A stretch of 64,000 bases of DNA from Chelatococcus sp. YT9 (GTDB lineage Bacteria; Pseudomonadota; Alphaproteobacteria; Rhizobiales; Beijerinckiaceae). The position numbers and the translations under genes were made by a program. The number at the start of each line of letters is the position of its first letter. Position 1 is the stretch's first letter. The notes under the pieces were generated by a model that saw only the letters and a program-made list of their open reading frames with translations, was not told the DNA's origin and did not search any database. This document shows positions 38,993 to 51,151 of the stretch, piece after piece. The stretch is taken from NCBI RefSeq assembly GCF_018398315.1, contig NZ_JAHBRW010000001.1, positions 3,604,501 through 3,668,500 on the forward strand, given 5' to 3'.

Positions 38993-40315
38993 ATGCGCCT
39001 CAGCCGCTACTTCCTTCCCGTCCTGCGTGAAACGCCCAAGGAAGCGGAAATCGTTTCTCATCGCCTCATGCTGCGTGCCGGCATGATCCGTCAGGAATCG
39101 GCCGGGATCTATGCCTGGCTGCCGCTCGGGCTCAAGGTCCTTAACCGGATCTCGGCCATTGTTCGAGAAGAGCAGAATCGCGCGGGTGCGGTCGAGCTTC
39201 TCATGCCGACGATCCAGTCGGCAGAGCTTTGGCGCGAATCCGGCCGGTATGACGCCTATGGCAAGGAGATGCTGCGCATCGCCGACCGCCACGAGCGCGA
39301 GATGCTGTTTGGCCCCACCAACGAGGAGATGATCACCGAGATCTTCCGCGCCTCGGTGAGGTCCTACAAGGACCTGCCGCTCAATCTCTACCACATCCAG
39401 TGGAAGTTCCGGGACGAGATCCGGCCGCGTTTTGGCACCATGCGCTCGCGCGAGTTCCTGATGAAGGACGCCTATTCCTTCGATCTGGACAAGGAGGCGG
39501 CGCGTCACTCCTACAACAAGATGTTCGTGGCCTATCTCAGGACCTTCGCGAGGCTCGGCCTCAGAGCCATCCCGATGCAGGCCGACACCGGGCCGATCGG
39601 CGGTGACCTCAGCCACGAGTTTATCATTCTGGCAGACACGGGCGAGAGCGAAGTTTTCTGCCACAAGGACTTCCTCGATTTCCCGATCCCCGGCGCCGAC
39701 ACGGATTTCGACGATGTGGAGGGCCTCCAGCGGGTCGTTGATTCCTGGACTTCTCTGTACGCCGCGACATCCGAGAAGCATGACGCGGCGCGATACGCGG
39801 CCATTGCCGACGGCGAGAAGCTTTCGGCCCGTGGCATAGAGGTGGGCCACATCTTCTACTTTGGCACGAAGTACTCGGCCCCGATGGGCGCGACCGTGAC
39901 CTCGCCGGATGGCCGGGAAGTACCTGTTCACATGGGTTCCTATGGCATCGGCCCTTCGCGCCTCGTCGCCGCGTTGATCGAGGCGAGCCACGATGACAAG
40001 GGCATCATCTGGCCTGAACCCGTTGCGCCGTTCGATGTCTCGCTCCTCAATCTGAAGGTGGGGGATGTGGCGACAGATGAGGCCTCTCTCAAAATTTATC
40101 AGGCGCTCAACCTCCGCGGCCGCGAGGTGCTTTATGACGACACCGAAGACCGGCCCGGCGCGAAATTCGCTACCGCCGACCTGATAGGCTTGCCGTGGCA
40201 GGTCGTCGTCGGGCCTAAGGGCCTCGCGGACGGAAAGGTGGAGGTGAAGCGGCGCGGCAGCGACGAGCGCGAGCTGCTCTCCGTCGAGGAGGCTGTCAAC
40301 AAAGTCGCGGGTTAA
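38993..40315 (+). CDS. proS: Proline--tRNA ligase (short alphaproteobacterial type)
   Basis: Charges tRNA-Pro. Class II core with motif 2 in [27 protein letters not shown] and [22 protein letters not shown], motif 3 in [17 protein letters not shown], and the C-terminal anticodon-binding domain with [19 protein letters not shown]. At 440 residues it lacks the large INS editing domain of E. coli ProRS, as is usual for alphaproteobacteria. Starts ATG 38993. Confidence 0.97.
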   Translation: MRLSRYFLPVLRETPKEAEIVSHRLMLRAGMIRQESAGIYAWLPLGLKVLNRISAIVREEQNRAGAVELLMPTIQSAELWRESGRYDAYGKEMLRIADRHEREMLFGPTNEEMITEIFRASVRSYKDLPLNLYHIQWKFRDEIRPRFGTMRSREFLMKDAYSFDLDKEAARHSYNKMFVAYLRTFARLGLRAIPMQADTGPIGGDLSHEFIILADTGESEVFCHKDFLDFPIPGADTDFDDVEGLQRVVDSWTSLYAATSEKHDAARYAAIADGEKLSARGIEVGHIFYFGTKYSAPMGATVTSPDGREVPVHMGSYGIGPSRLVAALIEASHDDKGIIWPEPVAPFDVSLLNLKVGDVATDEASLKIYQALNLRGREVLYDDTEDRPGAKFATADLIGLPWQVVVGPKGLADGKVEVKRRGSDERELLSVEEAVNKVAG

Positions 40316-40354
40316 TCCCTTGTGCGTAAACGAGGAGCCGGAAACGGGCAAAGA

Positions 40355-41638
40355 ATGAGCGCAGAACCCGGGTCGGATTCGACGCGTCCCTTCGCTGCTT
40401 TCGAGTGGATGCTGGCATCGCGCTATCTCAGGGCAAGGCGGCGTGAGGGATTCATCTCCGTCATCGCCGGCTTCTCTTTTCTGGGCATCATGTTGGGCGT
40501 GGCGACTTTGATTGTCGTCATGTCGGTGATGAACGGCTTCCGCGAGGAACTCCTCAGCAAGATCGTCGGCGTGAACGGCCATATCTTCGTTCAGCCGATC
40601 GAGCAGCCGCTGACCGACTATGCCGCCGTGGCGCAGCGAATCGCCGGTGTCGAGGGCGTGACGCTCGCGGTTCCCCTCGTCGAAGGGCAGGCGCTCGCTT
40701 CCGCCTCCCAGAGCGGCAACAACGGCGGAGCGCTTGTCCGGGGGGTGCGCGAGCAGGACATCACACGTATCCCCTTCATCGCAAACACCATCCGTGAGGG
40801 CACGCTTGCCGGTTTCGATGAGAAGGGTGGCATTGCCATTGGCCGGCGGCTCGCGGAATTTCTCGGTGTCAGGGTGGGAGATACGGTCACCATCATCTCG
40901 CCGCGTGGTTCGGCGACCCCGATGGGCGTGGCGCCGCGTATCAAGGCCTATCCCGTGGTGGCGGTCTTCGAGATCGGCATGTCGGAATTCGACGGATCGT
41001 TCGTCTATATGCCGATGCAGGAGGCCCAGGCCTTCTTCAATCGTGACGGCGACGTGAGCCTCATCGAAGTCTTCCTGCGCAACGCGGACGACGTCGACGC
41101 GGCTCGTGACCGCATCGATGCGGCTGCCGGCCGCCCGATCATGATGAGCGACTGGCGGCAGCGGAATCGCACGTTCTTCTCGGCCCTCGAGGTCGAGCGA
41201 AATGTCATGTTCCTCATCCTCACCCTCATCGTCCTGGTGGCGGCGCTCAACATCATTTCGGGCCTCATTATGCTGGTGAAGGACAAGAGCGAGGACATCG
41301 CCATCCTGCGGACGATGGGAGCAACCCGTGGCGCCGTCATGCGGGTCTTCCTGATCACCGGCGCGTCCATCGGCATCGTGGGCACGATCGCGGGCTTTTT
41401 TCTCGGCCTGCTCATTACGCTCAATGTGGAGCGGATCCGCGCATTCATGTCCTGGCTCACCAACACCAACCTCTTTCCGGCGGAACTCTATTTTCTCAGC
41501 CGCCTGCCGGCGGTGATCGAGCCGGGAGAGGTCGTGACGGTGGTTACGATGGCGATCGTGCTGTCGCTTATTGCCACGCTCTATCCAAGCTGGCGGGCCG
41601 CGCGGCTCGATCCTGTCGAAGCCTTGCGTTACGGATGA
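40355..41638 (+). CDS. Lipoprotein-releasing ABC transporter permease (LolC/LolE type)
   Basis: Inner-membrane subunit of the Lol system that extracts outer-membrane lipoproteins and hands them to LolA. The start region [51 protein letters not shown] is typical; a periplasmic domain follows, then three helices with [22 protein letters not shown] and the terminal [19 protein letters not shown]. Start at 40355 (427 residues) is preferred over a GTG at 40322 that lacks a ribosome site. Alphaproteobacteria usually have one merged LolC/E type gene, so C or E is not specified. Next to lolD with 4 bp between. Confidence 0.93.
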   Translation: MSAEPGSDSTRPFAAFEWMLASRYLRARRREGFISVIAGFSFLGIMLGVATLIVVMSVMNGFREELLSKIVGVNGHIFVQPIEQPLTDYAAVAQRIAGVEGVTLAVPLVEGQALASASQSGNNGGALVRGVREQDITRIPFIANTIREGTLAGFDEKGGIAIGRRLAEFLGVRVGDTVTIISPRGSATPMGVAPRIKAYPVVAVFEIGMSEFDGSFVYMPMQEAQAFFNRDGDVSLIEVFLRNADDVDAARDRIDAAAGRPIMMSDWRQRNRTFFSALEVERNVMFLILTLIVLVAALNIISGLIMLVKDKSEDIAILRTMGATRGAVMRVFLITGASIGIVGTIAGFFLGLLITLNVERIRAFMSWLTNTNLFPAELYFLSRLPAVIEPGEVVTVVTMAIVLSLIATLYPSWRAARLDPVEALRYG

Positions 41639-41642
41639 ATGG

Positions 41643-42341
41643 ATGAGTACCGCTGCGCCTCCGCCCCCCGCCCTGTTCCTGTCCCGCGTGGAGCGGCGCT
41701 ACATCCAGGGATCGGCAACGCTTGATATCCTTCGCGGCGCCGACTTCGCGGTCTGGCCGGGCGAGATCGTGGCATTGGTTGCCCCGTCCGGGACGGGTAA
41801 ATCGACGCTCCTCCACGTTGCGGGCTTGCTCGAACGGCCGGACGCGGGGGAGGTCTATATCGGCGCGAAGCCGACGGTCGAACTGGATGACGGTGAACGC
41901 ACACGACTCAGGCGCGTCGATATCGGGTTCGTCTATCAGTTCCACCACCTTCTGCCGGAGTTCTCGGCGCTCGAAAACGTCGTGTTGCCGCAGCTCATTC
42001 GAGGGCTTGACCGTAAGGTGGCGGAGCAGCGCGCCACCGATCTCCTGACCTTTCTCGGCATCGGGCAACGTCTGAAGCACCGCCCGGCCGAATTGTCCGG
42101 TGGTGAGCAGCAACGCGTGGCGATTGCCCGGGCGGTAGCCAATGGCCCCCGCGTGCTCCTCGCCGACGAGCCGACGGGCAATCTCGACCCCAGTACCGCG
42201 GATCACGTCTTTCACACGTTGATCGCGCTGGTGCGCGCATCGCGCGTCGGCGCTGTCATCGCGACGCATAACCTCGACCTCGCCCGCCGAATGGACCGTC
42301 GGGTGACGATCCACGATGGTCTCGTCGTGCAGATGGATTGA
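41643..42341 (+). CDS. lolD: Lipoprotein-releasing ATPase LolD
   Basis: ATPase of the Lol ABC transporter. Walker A is [10 protein letters not shown] at about residue 50, the Q-loop is in [11 protein letters not shown] with LENVVLPQL after it, the ABC signature is [16 protein letters not shown] and Walker B is [12 protein letters not shown]. 232 residues from ATG 41643. It follows the LolC/E permease by 4 bp, forming the usual pair. Confidence 0.96.
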   Translation: MSTAAPPPPALFLSRVERRYIQGSATLDILRGADFAVWPGEIVALVAPSGTGKSTLLHVAGLLERPDAGEVYIGAKPTVELDDGERTRLRRVDIGFVYQFHHLLPEFSALENVVLPQLIRGLDRKVAEQRATDLLTFLGIGQRLKHRPAELSGGEQQRVAIARAVANGPRVLLADEPTGNLDPSTADHVFHTLIALVRASRVGAVIATHNLDLARRMDRRVTIHDGLVVQMD

Positions 42342-42639
42342 ACGCCCGGCCGCGATCTTGATCATTCCCAGCCGAAAAGCCGCGACGCGAAGGGGAGCGG
42401 GAGCTCGCGCTGGATATTTGATCCGGGCGGGGAGGAGGCGTATCATTCCCCTGATCGTCGCTGTGGTGAGACGGAACCTCGTCCCCGGCGTCGGACGTTC
42501 GGGAAGAGCGCCCGCTCCAGATCGAGGACGCACTGATCGGACAGGCTCACCGGCCATTCTGAGGGCCGGCGGTCAAGCCTGAGAAGACCTCGCCGTTTCG
42601 CGCCAGCGGCCTTGCCGACTGTTCGCTCGGGAGCGCGAG

Positions 42640-43503
42640 ATGACGATACGTAATCCGGTAGAATGGACGTGGTCGCAGTTGAACCAGACTGCCCAGGTCG
42701 CGGGCGGGTTCGGCAATGCCGTCTACCACCCAGGAGATGCCGTCCGTGCGCGGCGACTCCATGTCAATCGCATCGGTTTCAGCGATCTCCGGGAGGCGCT
42801 CCGTCGAGGGTGGCAGGATTTCATCAGCTACCGCTCGGACGTAATGTTCGTGGTCCTGATCTATCCGATTGCGGGGCTTATATTGAGCCAGTTGGCTGTC
42901 GGCCGCTCGATGCTCCACCTCATCTTCCCGCTCGCCTCCGGCTTCGCTCTGCTTGGACCGTTTGCCGCAACAGGGATCTACGAGGTCAGCCGACGTCGAG
43001 AACTGGGGCAGCAGAGCAGCTGGTTCGAGGCTTTCAAGGTCTTTTCCTCGCCGGCCTTCGGCTCGGTCGCCATGCTCGGCTTCGTCATGACCCTGTTTTT
43101 CTTGCTCTGGTTGCTTGTCGCGATGGGCATCTACCACCTCACGCTCGGGCCAGCCTATCCCGCATCCATGGACCAGTTCATCGCCGATGTATTTGGTACA
43201 CCAGCGGGTTGGGCGCTCATCCTCATCGGAGGTGGCGTCGGCTTCCTGTTCGCCCTTGTGGTGTTGATGACGGGCAGCATTTCCTTTCCGCTGCTGATAG
43301 ACAGGGATGCTGGCATTGTTGCGGCCGTCGCAACATCCATACGCGCCTTTACGACTAATCCAGTGCCGATGCTGACCTGGGGAGCGATCGTCGCTGGCGC
43401 GCTCGTCCTCGGCTCACTGCCGCTTCTTGTGGGGCTGATCGTGGTCATGCCGGTCCTTGGCCACGCCACGTGGCATCTCTACAGACGCCTCACGGCGCCT
43501 TGA
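42640..43503 (+). CDS. DUF2189 family membrane protein
   Basis: Unknown function. The 287-residue protein has four or more hydrophobic segments after a soluble N-terminus, with REALRRGWQDFISYRSDVMFVVLIYPIAGLILS, LASGFALLGPFAATGIYEVSRRRELGQ and TGSISFPLLIDRDAG, which are typical of the DUF2189 family. It stands alone, about 300 bp after lolD; that gap holds nothing recognisable. Confidence 0.85.
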   Translation: MTIRNPVEWTWSQLNQTAQVAGGFGNAVYHPGDAVRARRLHVNRIGFSDLREALRRGWQDFISYRSDVMFVVLIYPIAGLILSQLAVGRSMLHLIFPLASGFALLGPFAATGIYEVSRRRELGQQSSWFEAFKVFSSPAFGSVAMLGFVMTLFFLLWLLVAMGIYHLTLGPAYPASMDQFIADVFGTPAGWALILIGGGVGFLFALVVLMTGSISFPLLIDRDAGIVAAVATSIRAFTTNPVPMLTWGAIVAGALVLGSLPLLVGLIVVMPVLGHATWHLYRRLTAP

Positions 43504-43692
43504 ATAACCAGGTGGAGCGGATTTACCAGGCAAGCCATTAGCATTTTCGTAACCACGATGAGGCTCTGACGCGCCTTTCTTGCCTTTTGTGCGCTCACAG
43601 CCCCAACTCCCTCTTTGGTTGCAATTTATCCTGTGGAACAACCGTTTCTCCGGATGGTTCTGCTGATGCGATTGTGCACAGGAGTTGTTGTC

Positions 43693-44145
43693 ATGAAGTC
43701 ATTTTTCATTATGGGTGTTGCCGCTGGCCTTATGGCCGGCATTGCCGGTGCCTCTGCTCAAACCTATGTCACCGCGGCTCCAGTCGTGGCAACGACGCGG
43801 GCCGTTGCCGTCACAGGCTTCGGAACGACCCTCGTCGAAGGCGTTCTTCCGACCGTCGCGAGTGGCATCAAGGTCATACCGGGCAGCATCTTGCCGGCTT
43901 ATGTCCCGTTGACCCATACGGTCAGCGCCATTCCCGCGACTGGCTACGTGGCCTTCGCCCCCGGTATCGGCCAACTTGAATGGATGCCGACGGGCACAGG
44001 TTTCATGCGCCTCGGGGTCCGCGGGTGGAGCAGCCATGTGATCATGCCGGCCATGGCGAGTTATTCTTATTTCATATCGCCTGACCGGAAGATGGTTTTC
44101 GTGAACCCGCTCACCCGCCAGGTCCTGCGTATCGTCACGCTCTGA
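43693..44145 (+). CDS. Small secreted protein, DUF1236-like ending
   Basis: 150-residue protein with a clear signal peptide (MKSFFIMGVAAGLMAGIAGASAQ, cleavage after ASA). The body is Val/Ala/Gly/Pro-rich without recognised catalytic residues, and it ends ISPDRKMVFVNPLTRQVLRIV, recalling the C-terminus of DUF1236 proteins. The ATG at 43693 is chosen since upstream residues in frame would spoil the signal peptide. A terminator-like hairpin is at 44219-44250. Function unknown. Confidence 0.7.
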   Translation: MKSFFIMGVAAGLMAGIAGASAQTYVTAAPVVATTRAVAVTGFGTTLVEGVLPTVASGIKVIPGSILPAYVPLTHTVSAIPATGYVAFAPGIGQLEWMPTGTGFMRLGVRGWSSHVIMPAMASYSYFISPDRKMVFVNPLTRQVLRIVTL

Positions 44146-44218
44146 CCAAACGAGAGAGGCCTTCGTCGGCAGCCGCAGGCAAGACCTCGACCAGGCAAGC
44201 GTTTGACGCGAATCGAAA

Positions 44219-44250
44219 CGGCGCGCTCTCCCCTGAGAGGGCGCCGTTCT
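44219..44250 (+). terminator. Terminator of the secreted-protein gene
   Basis: CGGCGC (44219-44224) pairs with GCGCCG (44241-44246) and CTCTC with GAGAG inside it, loop CCCT, one mismatch; then TTCTTGT. It is about 75 bp beyond the stop at 44145 and just past the end of the convergent small ORF at 44262, so it may serve both. Confidence 0.6.
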
Positions 44251-44261
44251 TGTGAAAACGA

Positions 44262-44390
44262 TCAGAAATGGCTGAAAGTGAAAACGCCGATCAGAATGAA
44301 CGAAACCAGGATGGTGGTGACGAAAAGGCTTGCCGGCATACCCGATTCTTCGGGGGTGCCGACCGAGCCATGGGGATCTGAGGTGGCCAT
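44262..44390 (-). CDS. Possible 42-residue single-span membrane protein
   Basis: Small ORF starting ATG 44390 behind GGAG (five to six bases spacing) and ending TGA at 44262. It encodes a polar N-terminus (MATSDPHGSVGTPEESG) followed by a strongly hydrophobic helix (ASLFVTTILVSFILIGVFTF) and SHF. The layout of a soluble head, one helix and a short tail is that of many real small membrane proteins, but no family is recognised. It is flanked by the terminator at 44219 and lies downstream of the omp gene on the same strand. Confidence 0.45.
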   Translation of the reverse strand: MATSDPHGSVGTPEESGMPASLFVTTILVSFILIGVFTFSHF

Positions 44391-44631
44391 GAGGTCTCCA
44401 TATAAGAATGACGGCAGACGCCGTAAGGATTTCACCGGGCACTATGGCGAACCTCGGCGATCTGGGCAATCGCCAAGATAGTCAATCGCCACGATCGCGC
44501 GTTGTCACCACCGTCCGTGAGCGGAACGGGCTATCAAGAGCGGACGGCACTATCGGAAAACGACTCCCTCGGCATGACCACACGCGCAGCTTCTGTTCCG
44601 GCGGCGACGGCACCTGCCCCGACGGCAGAGC

Positions 44632-44654
44632 GCCCGCGCCTGTCCGGCGCGGGC
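44632..44654. terminator. GC-rich stem-loop downstream of the omp gene
   Basis: Perfect 9-bp stem GCCCGCGCC / GGCGCGGGC with loop TGTCC, 29 bp beyond the omp stop. There is no T-tract on either side, so it is either a weak terminator or a stabilising 3' end. Confidence 0.45.
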
Positions 44655-44682
44655 GGCTGCGACTGATCTCGTGGGGCTGCAG

Positions 44683-45585
44683 TCAGAACCGGTAGTTCAG
44701 CCCGGCGCGAAACATTTGGACTGCGGACGAATTGCGGGCGCCGAAAGCGACACCCGCGGTCGCGGAATCAAGGGGGGCTGCGGCGACGTTGCGTCCCTTC
44801 ATCTGCACATGCAGGAACTCGCCCTTCACGGAGATATCGTCCGTGACGGCGTATTCGGCGCCAGCGCCGAGAGCCCAGCCGTAACGGTATCCCGACCCGC
44901 TTTTTCCCACTGTGCCGAAGAGACCGGCGGTGGGTGCAGGCGCGACGGCGGCAGGCTCGGCTGCGGCTGGATCGATGGTCGGATCAACGACCGGCGCCAC
45001 GCTCGCGCCCGTGACGGAAAGAAAACCCTGCGAACGCTGGCTTGCCCGTGCCACAGCGAGGCCGCCGGTGCCGTAGACCATGAAACGGTCAAAGGCGGCC
45101 CATCCAATGCGTGGGCGCAGCGTTGCCAGCCAATGCAGGGACTGGCTGCTGCGCAGCGCTGCATCGACGGTCTCTCCGGTTCCTTCATCGACGAGGCGAG
45201 CGGTGGCCAAGGCACTGCGCTTCATCTTGAGCGCGTTGAAATCCGCCTCGACGCCGAGCACGACTGAACCCATCTGGTAGTTGTAGCCGACTTGCGCGCC
45301 ACCGGTGAAGCTGCCGCGCGACCGTCGTGCCGCGCCGAGCCCGGTTATGAATGCAGGATCAGCGGCAATGGCGTCCTGCCGGCCGGCCCACCCGACCTTC
45401 GTCCGAAGACGGCCCATGGCATAGCCCGCGTTCACGCCGGCATAGGGACCGGTCCATGTGAAGGCAGGCGGAATGGGCGCAGGAGGTGAGGGACGGGGGG
45501 TCGAAAAATCCGCCGCGGACGCATTGGTCGTGACTCCAATTACGCCGACGAGGGCCAGTCCTGCCATGAAATAGCTTACGTGCAT
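44683..45585 (-). CDS. Outer-membrane beta-barrel protein (Omp25/Omp31-like)
   Basis: Signal peptide MHVSYFMAGLALVGVIGVTTNASAA, then a porin-family opening TWTGPYAGVNAGYAMG, with alternating aromatic/polar strands (GGAQVGYNYQMGSVVLGVEADFN; RIGWAAFDRFMVYGTGGLAVA; GWALGAGAEYAVTDDISVKGEFLHVQM) and the classic C-terminal aromatic FRAGLNYRF. About 300 residues from ATG 45585; an in-frame ATG at 45606 is alternative. Resembles small immunogenic barrels of Rhizobiales, which act in surface stability. Divergent from ppx. Confidence 0.88.
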   Translation of the reverse strand: MHVSYFMAGLALVGVIGVTTNASAADFSTPRPSPPAPIPPAFTWTGPYAGVNAGYAMGRLRTKVGWAGRQDAIAADPAFITGLGAARRSRGSFTGGAQVGYNYQMGSVVLGVEADFNALKMKRSALATARLVDEGTGETVDAALRSSQSLHWLATLRPRIGWAAFDRFMVYGTGGLAVARASQRSQGFLSVTGASVAPVVDPTIDPAAAEPAAVAPAPTAGLFGTVGKSGSGYRYGWALGAGAEYAVTDDISVKGEFLHVQMKGRNVAAAPLDSATAGVAFGARNSSAVQMFRAGLNYRF

Positions 45586-46001
45586 CGTATTTTCTCGCGA
45601 TTGCATTATAATTAAAGAAAAATGAAGCGTAAAATAACAATAGGGATCATCTCAATGCAAAGTATCCAGTGCACAATTGCCGTAATCATTGCAAATTACG
45701 CATGGTAGGCGGGATAACGTGCAGGTTTATTGCCATTTATCGTTGTTTTTTGCCTCATGGTATATGATTGGTTATGAATATATCTTTGGGAAGACATGTT
45801 CCACTAGTTCATGGTTAGGCCTGGATCTTCGTATTGTTTCGACGCGACTACGGACGCATGCGCCTGCGGGGGGCACTGTCGTGGCGTCCTGCGGGGTTAG
45901 CGCTTGGCATTGCATGCGTTGCACTGCTACTCTGGCGCGGAATGAGAGCGTGGCGAGGCAGCTGGTCCTCGGCCGCGCAAGGATTTACGGCCGTGGTGGT
46001 C
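45586..46001. other. Divergent omp / ppx region
   Basis: About 415 bases. The first 230 are AT-rich and hold the omp promoter. From 45834 the ppx frame is already open, so 45834-46001 could code for an N-terminal extension with a hydrophobic stretch (ALGIACVALLLW). No other gene is seen. Confidence 0.4.
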
Positions 46002-47117
46002 ATGGATGATGCGGGCGCCGACAGCATCGCTGTTCTGGCGCGACAGGGCGACGCTGTGGAGGAACTTCCTCGACAGGTCAGGAAGCCGCGTCGGCGCGGC
46101 CGCCGCCGGCGATGGCGCCGCAGCGGGGTGAGGACGGCTACCTACGCTGCACTCGATCTCGGAACCAACAATTGCCGGCTGCTGGTTGCCGAACCGACCT
46201 ACAGGGGCTTTCGGGTGGTCGATGCGTTCTCACGCATCGTACGCCTCGGGGAGGGCTTGGCGCGCGAGAACCAGCTCGGCGAGCCGGCGATCACGCGTGC
46301 CATCGAAGCTCTGAAGATTTGCCGCGCTAAGATCGACGCCAACGGCGTGGTCCGTGCGCGCCTCATTGCGACGGAGGCCTGCCGCGCGGCGGTAAATGGC
46401 GGGCAATTCATCGAGCGGGTTGAGCGCGAGACCGGTCTCACCTTGGAAGTGGTCGACCGGCAGACGGAGGCGTATCTCGCCGTAACAGGCTGCGCCAATC
46501 TGGCCGACCCCGATGCTGACGCTGTTATCGTCTTCGACATCGGAGGCGGTTCCACGGAGATCATTTGGCTCGAGGGCGCGGGCCTGTCCGGTCGAAGAGA
46601 GACGGGCGAGCGCGTACGCGCCTGGGAATCCATGCCCACCGGCGTTGTGACGCTTGCGGAGCAGCATGGCGGAGCGGACGTCACGCGCGAGTCCTTTGAA
46701 GCCATGGTATCCCACGTCTCGGGCCTTGTCGCTGGTTTCGCCGAGCGGGCCGGCATTGCAGCCTCTAAACGCGGCTTTCATCTTCTCGGGACATCCGGAA
46801 CCGTGACGACGATAGCGGGTGTCCATCTTGCCTTGCCGCGCTACGATCGCCGGCGGGTCGACGGGTTGTGGATGGCTGACCGCGAGGTCTCGAATGTCAT
46901 CGATCACCTGCTCGAGACCGGTTACGAGGAGCGCATGGCCAACCCTTGCATCGGCAGCGAGCGGGCGGATCTGGTGTTGGCAGGCTGCGCCATCCTTGAG
47001 GCAATTCGTCGTGCCTTTCCCAGCGAGCGCCTCCGGATCGCCGACAGGGGCTTGCGCGAGGGTATCCTCATGACGCTTATGCGCGAGGATGGCGTTTGGC
47101 GTGGTGGATGGGACTGA
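46002..47117 (+). CDS. Ppx/GppA phosphatase family protein
   Basis: Exopolyphosphatase/guanosine-pentaphosphatase family enzyme of the ASKHA fold. The phosphate-binding [14 protein letters not shown] and the second motif [15 protein letters not shown] are clear, with [10 protein letters not shown] and [14 protein letters not shown]. The N-terminus is Arg-rich ([14 protein letters not shown]). The start is uncertain: the frame is open from 45834, and 45858, 46002 are candidate starts; 46002 is used because the Arg-rich head then begins close to the start as in relatives. The stop overlaps the rlmE start (TGATG). Whether it degrades polyphosphate or pppGpp is not clear from sequence. Confidence 0.88.
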   Translation: MDDAGADSIAVLARQGDAVEELPRQVRKPRRRGRRRRWRRSGVRTATYAALDLGTNNCRLLVAEPTYRGFRVVDAFSRIVRLGEGLARENQLGEPAITRAIEALKICRAKIDANGVVRARLIATEACRAAVNGGQFIERVERETGLTLEVVDRQTEAYLAVTGCANLADPDADAVIVFDIGGGSTEIIWLEGAGLSGRRETGERVRAWESMPTGVVTLAEQHGGADVTRESFEAMVSHVSGLVAGFAERAGIAASKRGFHLLGTSGTVTTIAGVHLALPRYDRRRVDGLWMADREVSNVIDHLLETGYEERMANPCIGSERADLVLAGCAILEAIRRAFPSERLRIADRGLREGILMTLMREDGVWRGGWD

Positions 47118-47848
47118 TGAAGTCGAAGGGTTCAGGCGATGCGCCCCGCGCGCTCAAGGTGCGCGTCAAGACTGCAGGCAAGCGGTCTCTCGCCTCCCAG
47201 AAATGGCTCGCTCGCCAATTGAACGACCCCTATGTCGCGCGCGCGAAGCGCGAAGGTTATCGCTCGCGTGCCGCCTTCAAGCTCATCGAGATGGACGACA
47301 AGTTCCATTTCCTCAAGCGCGGCCAGCGCATCGTTGACCTCGGCGCCGCGCCCGGTGGCTGGTCCCAGGTCGCGGCGGCGAAAGTCGGGATCAAGGGAGA
47401 CGGGGAAGGGCCGGGACGTGTCGTCGGCATCGATCTCCTGCCCATTGATCCGCTGCCGGGCGTCGACTTTATCGAGCTCGACTTTCTGGCCGACGAAGCA
47501 CCTGACCGCCTGATCGCCCTGCTCGGGGGACCGGCGGATGTTGTCATGTCGGATATGGCTGCCAACGCCACGGGTCACAAGAAAACCGACCATCTGAAGA
47601 TCATGGGTCTCGCCGAGACCGCCGCCGATTTCGCGCGTCAGATTCTGGCGCCCGGGGGCGTCTTTGTTGCGAAAGTCTTGCAAGGCGGCACCGAGAACGC
47701 CCTCCTGGCGGACCTTAAACGTGATTTCCGGGACGTGCGCCACGTCAAGCCAGCGGCGAGCCGCTCCGATTCTTCGGAGCTTTATGTACTCGCCATGGGC
47801 TTCAGGGGCCGCGGCGCGTCCGATGGTGAGGTTGCGGAGAGCCCCTAG
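47117..47848 (+). CDS. rlmE: 23S rRNA 2'-O-ribose U2552 methyltransferase RlmE
   Basis: FtsJ/RrmJ-type methyltransferase for 23S rRNA U2552 (E. coli numbering). SAM-binding motif [16 protein letters not shown] at about residue 75 is canonical; [13 protein letters not shown] holds the catalytic Lys, [12 protein letters not shown] the Asp and FVAKVLQGG the second Lys. The start ATG 47117 overlaps the ppx TGA by one base, with GGTGGATGGGA in front. 243 residues. The pairing with ppx/gppA is common in alphaproteobacteria. Confidence 0.95.
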   Translation: MKSKGSGDAPRALKVRVKTAGKRSLASQKWLARQLNDPYVARAKREGYRSRAAFKLIEMDDKFHFLKRGQRIVDLGAAPGGWSQVAAAKVGIKGDGEGPGRVVGIDLLPIDPLPGVDFIELDFLADEAPDRLIALLGGPADVVMSDMAANATGHKKTDHLKIMGLAETAADFARQILAPGGVFVAKVLQGGTENALLADLKRDFRDVRHVKPAASRSDSSELYVLAMGFRGRGASDGEVAESP

Positions 47849-47864
47849 CTAACCCTCCATGCGG

Positions 47865-49301
47865 TTATTCCGCCGGTTGGCGTTGTTCCTCGATGCTGCC
47901 TGCTGTCGCCTTGCGCGGATCCACATGGCCCGAGACCTCGGCACCGGCATGGGGGCTGAGGCGGAGCAACACGAACACGGAACTCGCCGAAATCAGCGCG
48001 ACGCTCAGGAAAGCCGGCCAGAAATCGGCTGCGACAATACCCGTCGCAGGGTGGCGGCTGCTGACCATCTCCAGCACGAAGGCGCCCATCGCCACGCCGC
48101 AGCTCAGCGAGAGCTGCTGTGCAACGCTTGAGAAGCTCGTCGCCAAGCTCATGCTGCGTTTGGAGACATCCGAAAACATCAGCGCATTGAGGCCGGTGAA
48201 CTGCAGGGAGCGGAAACAGCCGCCAACGAGCAGCAAGCCGAGCATCAGCAGATAGGGCATGTCGGCGGTGAAGAAGCCCTGAACGATGAGAAATGCGGAG
48301 CCCACGACAGCGTTCACCGTCATGACACGGCGGAAGCCGTAGCGCCTGAGGATCTGGGCCGCGAGCGTCTTCATGAAGAGAGCGCCGACCGCCGAGGCGA
48401 AGGTGATCAGGCCGGAATGAAGCGGGTCTAGCCCGAAGCCGATCTGCAACATGAGCGGCAGGAGGAATGGAATGGCACCGATACCGATGCGGAACAGGAA
48501 GCCTGCGATCACGCCGATGCGGAAGGTCGGAATGCTGAGAAGCGCGAAGTCGAGGACCGGATGAGGCGTGCGCTTCGCATGCCAGACATAGCTCCCGATA
48601 GCGAGCGCGCCGATGATCGTGGCTCCCGCTGAAATGAAGGGGGACACCAGGTGACGCCCGCCGGTGGCGAGGCCGAACATCACGAGGGACAGCCCGACCG
48701 CCGAGAGAAGGGCACCCGTTACATCGAGCGGCGGCACATCCTCCTCGCGGATGTTTTCGAAGAACACTGTCGCAAGCAAGATGCCGGCGATCCCGATGGG
48801 GATGTTGATGAAGAAGATCCACTGCCAGTGGAAATAGGTGGTAATGAAGCCGCCGAGCGGCGGCCCGAACACGGGCCCGAGCATCGCCGGAATTGACAGA
48901 TAGGCGAGCGCCTGAACCATCTGGTTGCGCGGCACGCTGCGCAGCAGCACGAGCCGGCCGACCGGCACCATCATTGCCCCGCCCATGCCCTGGAAGAAGC
49001 GCGCGAGGACGAATGTCTCCAGCGAATGGGAGAAGGCGCAGCCGATCGATCCCAGCATGAAGACCGCCATGGCGAGGCGAAAGATCGTCTTGGCGCCGAA
49101 ACGGTCCGCCATCCATCCGCTGATCGGAATGAACACGGCGAGGCTGACGAGATAGGAGGTGAGGGCGAGCTTGAGCGCGATCGGGTCCTCACCGAGATCT
49201 AAGGCGATCGCCGGCAGCGAGGTAGCGATGACCGTCGAGTCCGTGTTCTCCATGAAGAGCGCACAGGCGACGATGAGGGGGACGAGCATCGGACGGGCCA
49301 T
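47865..49301 (-). CDS. MFS transporter, DHA2 (EmrB/QacA) drug-efflux type
   Basis: Inner-membrane proton-driven efflux pump with probably 14 helices. The first helix has the FMENTDSTVIATSLPAIA motif of DHA2 proteins, then GWMADRFGAKTIF (motif A) and GVFGPVLGPxxGG-like GPVFGPPLGGFI (motif C). The start ATG 49301 after GAGG gives 478 residues. Convergent with rlmE (16 bp). No HlyD-type adaptor or regulator lies next to it, so its substrate is open. Confidence 0.9.
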   Translation of the reverse strand: MARPMLVPLIVACALFMENTDSTVIATSLPAIALDLGEDPIALKLALTSYLVSLAVFIPISGWMADRFGAKTIFRLAMAVFMLGSIGCAFSHSLETFVLARFFQGMGGAMMVPVGRLVLLRSVPRNQMVQALAYLSIPAMLGPVFGPPLGGFITTYFHWQWIFFINIPIGIAGILLATVFFENIREEDVPPLDVTGALLSAVGLSLVMFGLATGGRHLVSPFISAGATIIGALAIGSYVWHAKRTPHPVLDFALLSIPTFRIGVIAGFLFRIGIGAIPFLLPLMLQIGFGLDPLHSGLITFASAVGALFMKTLAAQILRRYGFRRVMTVNAVVGSAFLIVQGFFTADMPYLLMLGLLLVGGCFRSLQFTGLNALMFSDVSKRSMSLATSFSSVAQQLSLSCGVAMGAFVLEMVSSRHPATGIVAADFWPAFLSVALISASSVFVLLRLSPHAGAEVSGHVDPRKATAGSIEEQRQPAE

Positions 49302-51148
<1,847 letters not shown>

Positions 51149-51151
51149 CCG

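Noticed and set aside
38957-40582. 541-residue minus-strand frame
   Set aside because: Antisense to proS; no domain, no ribosome site.
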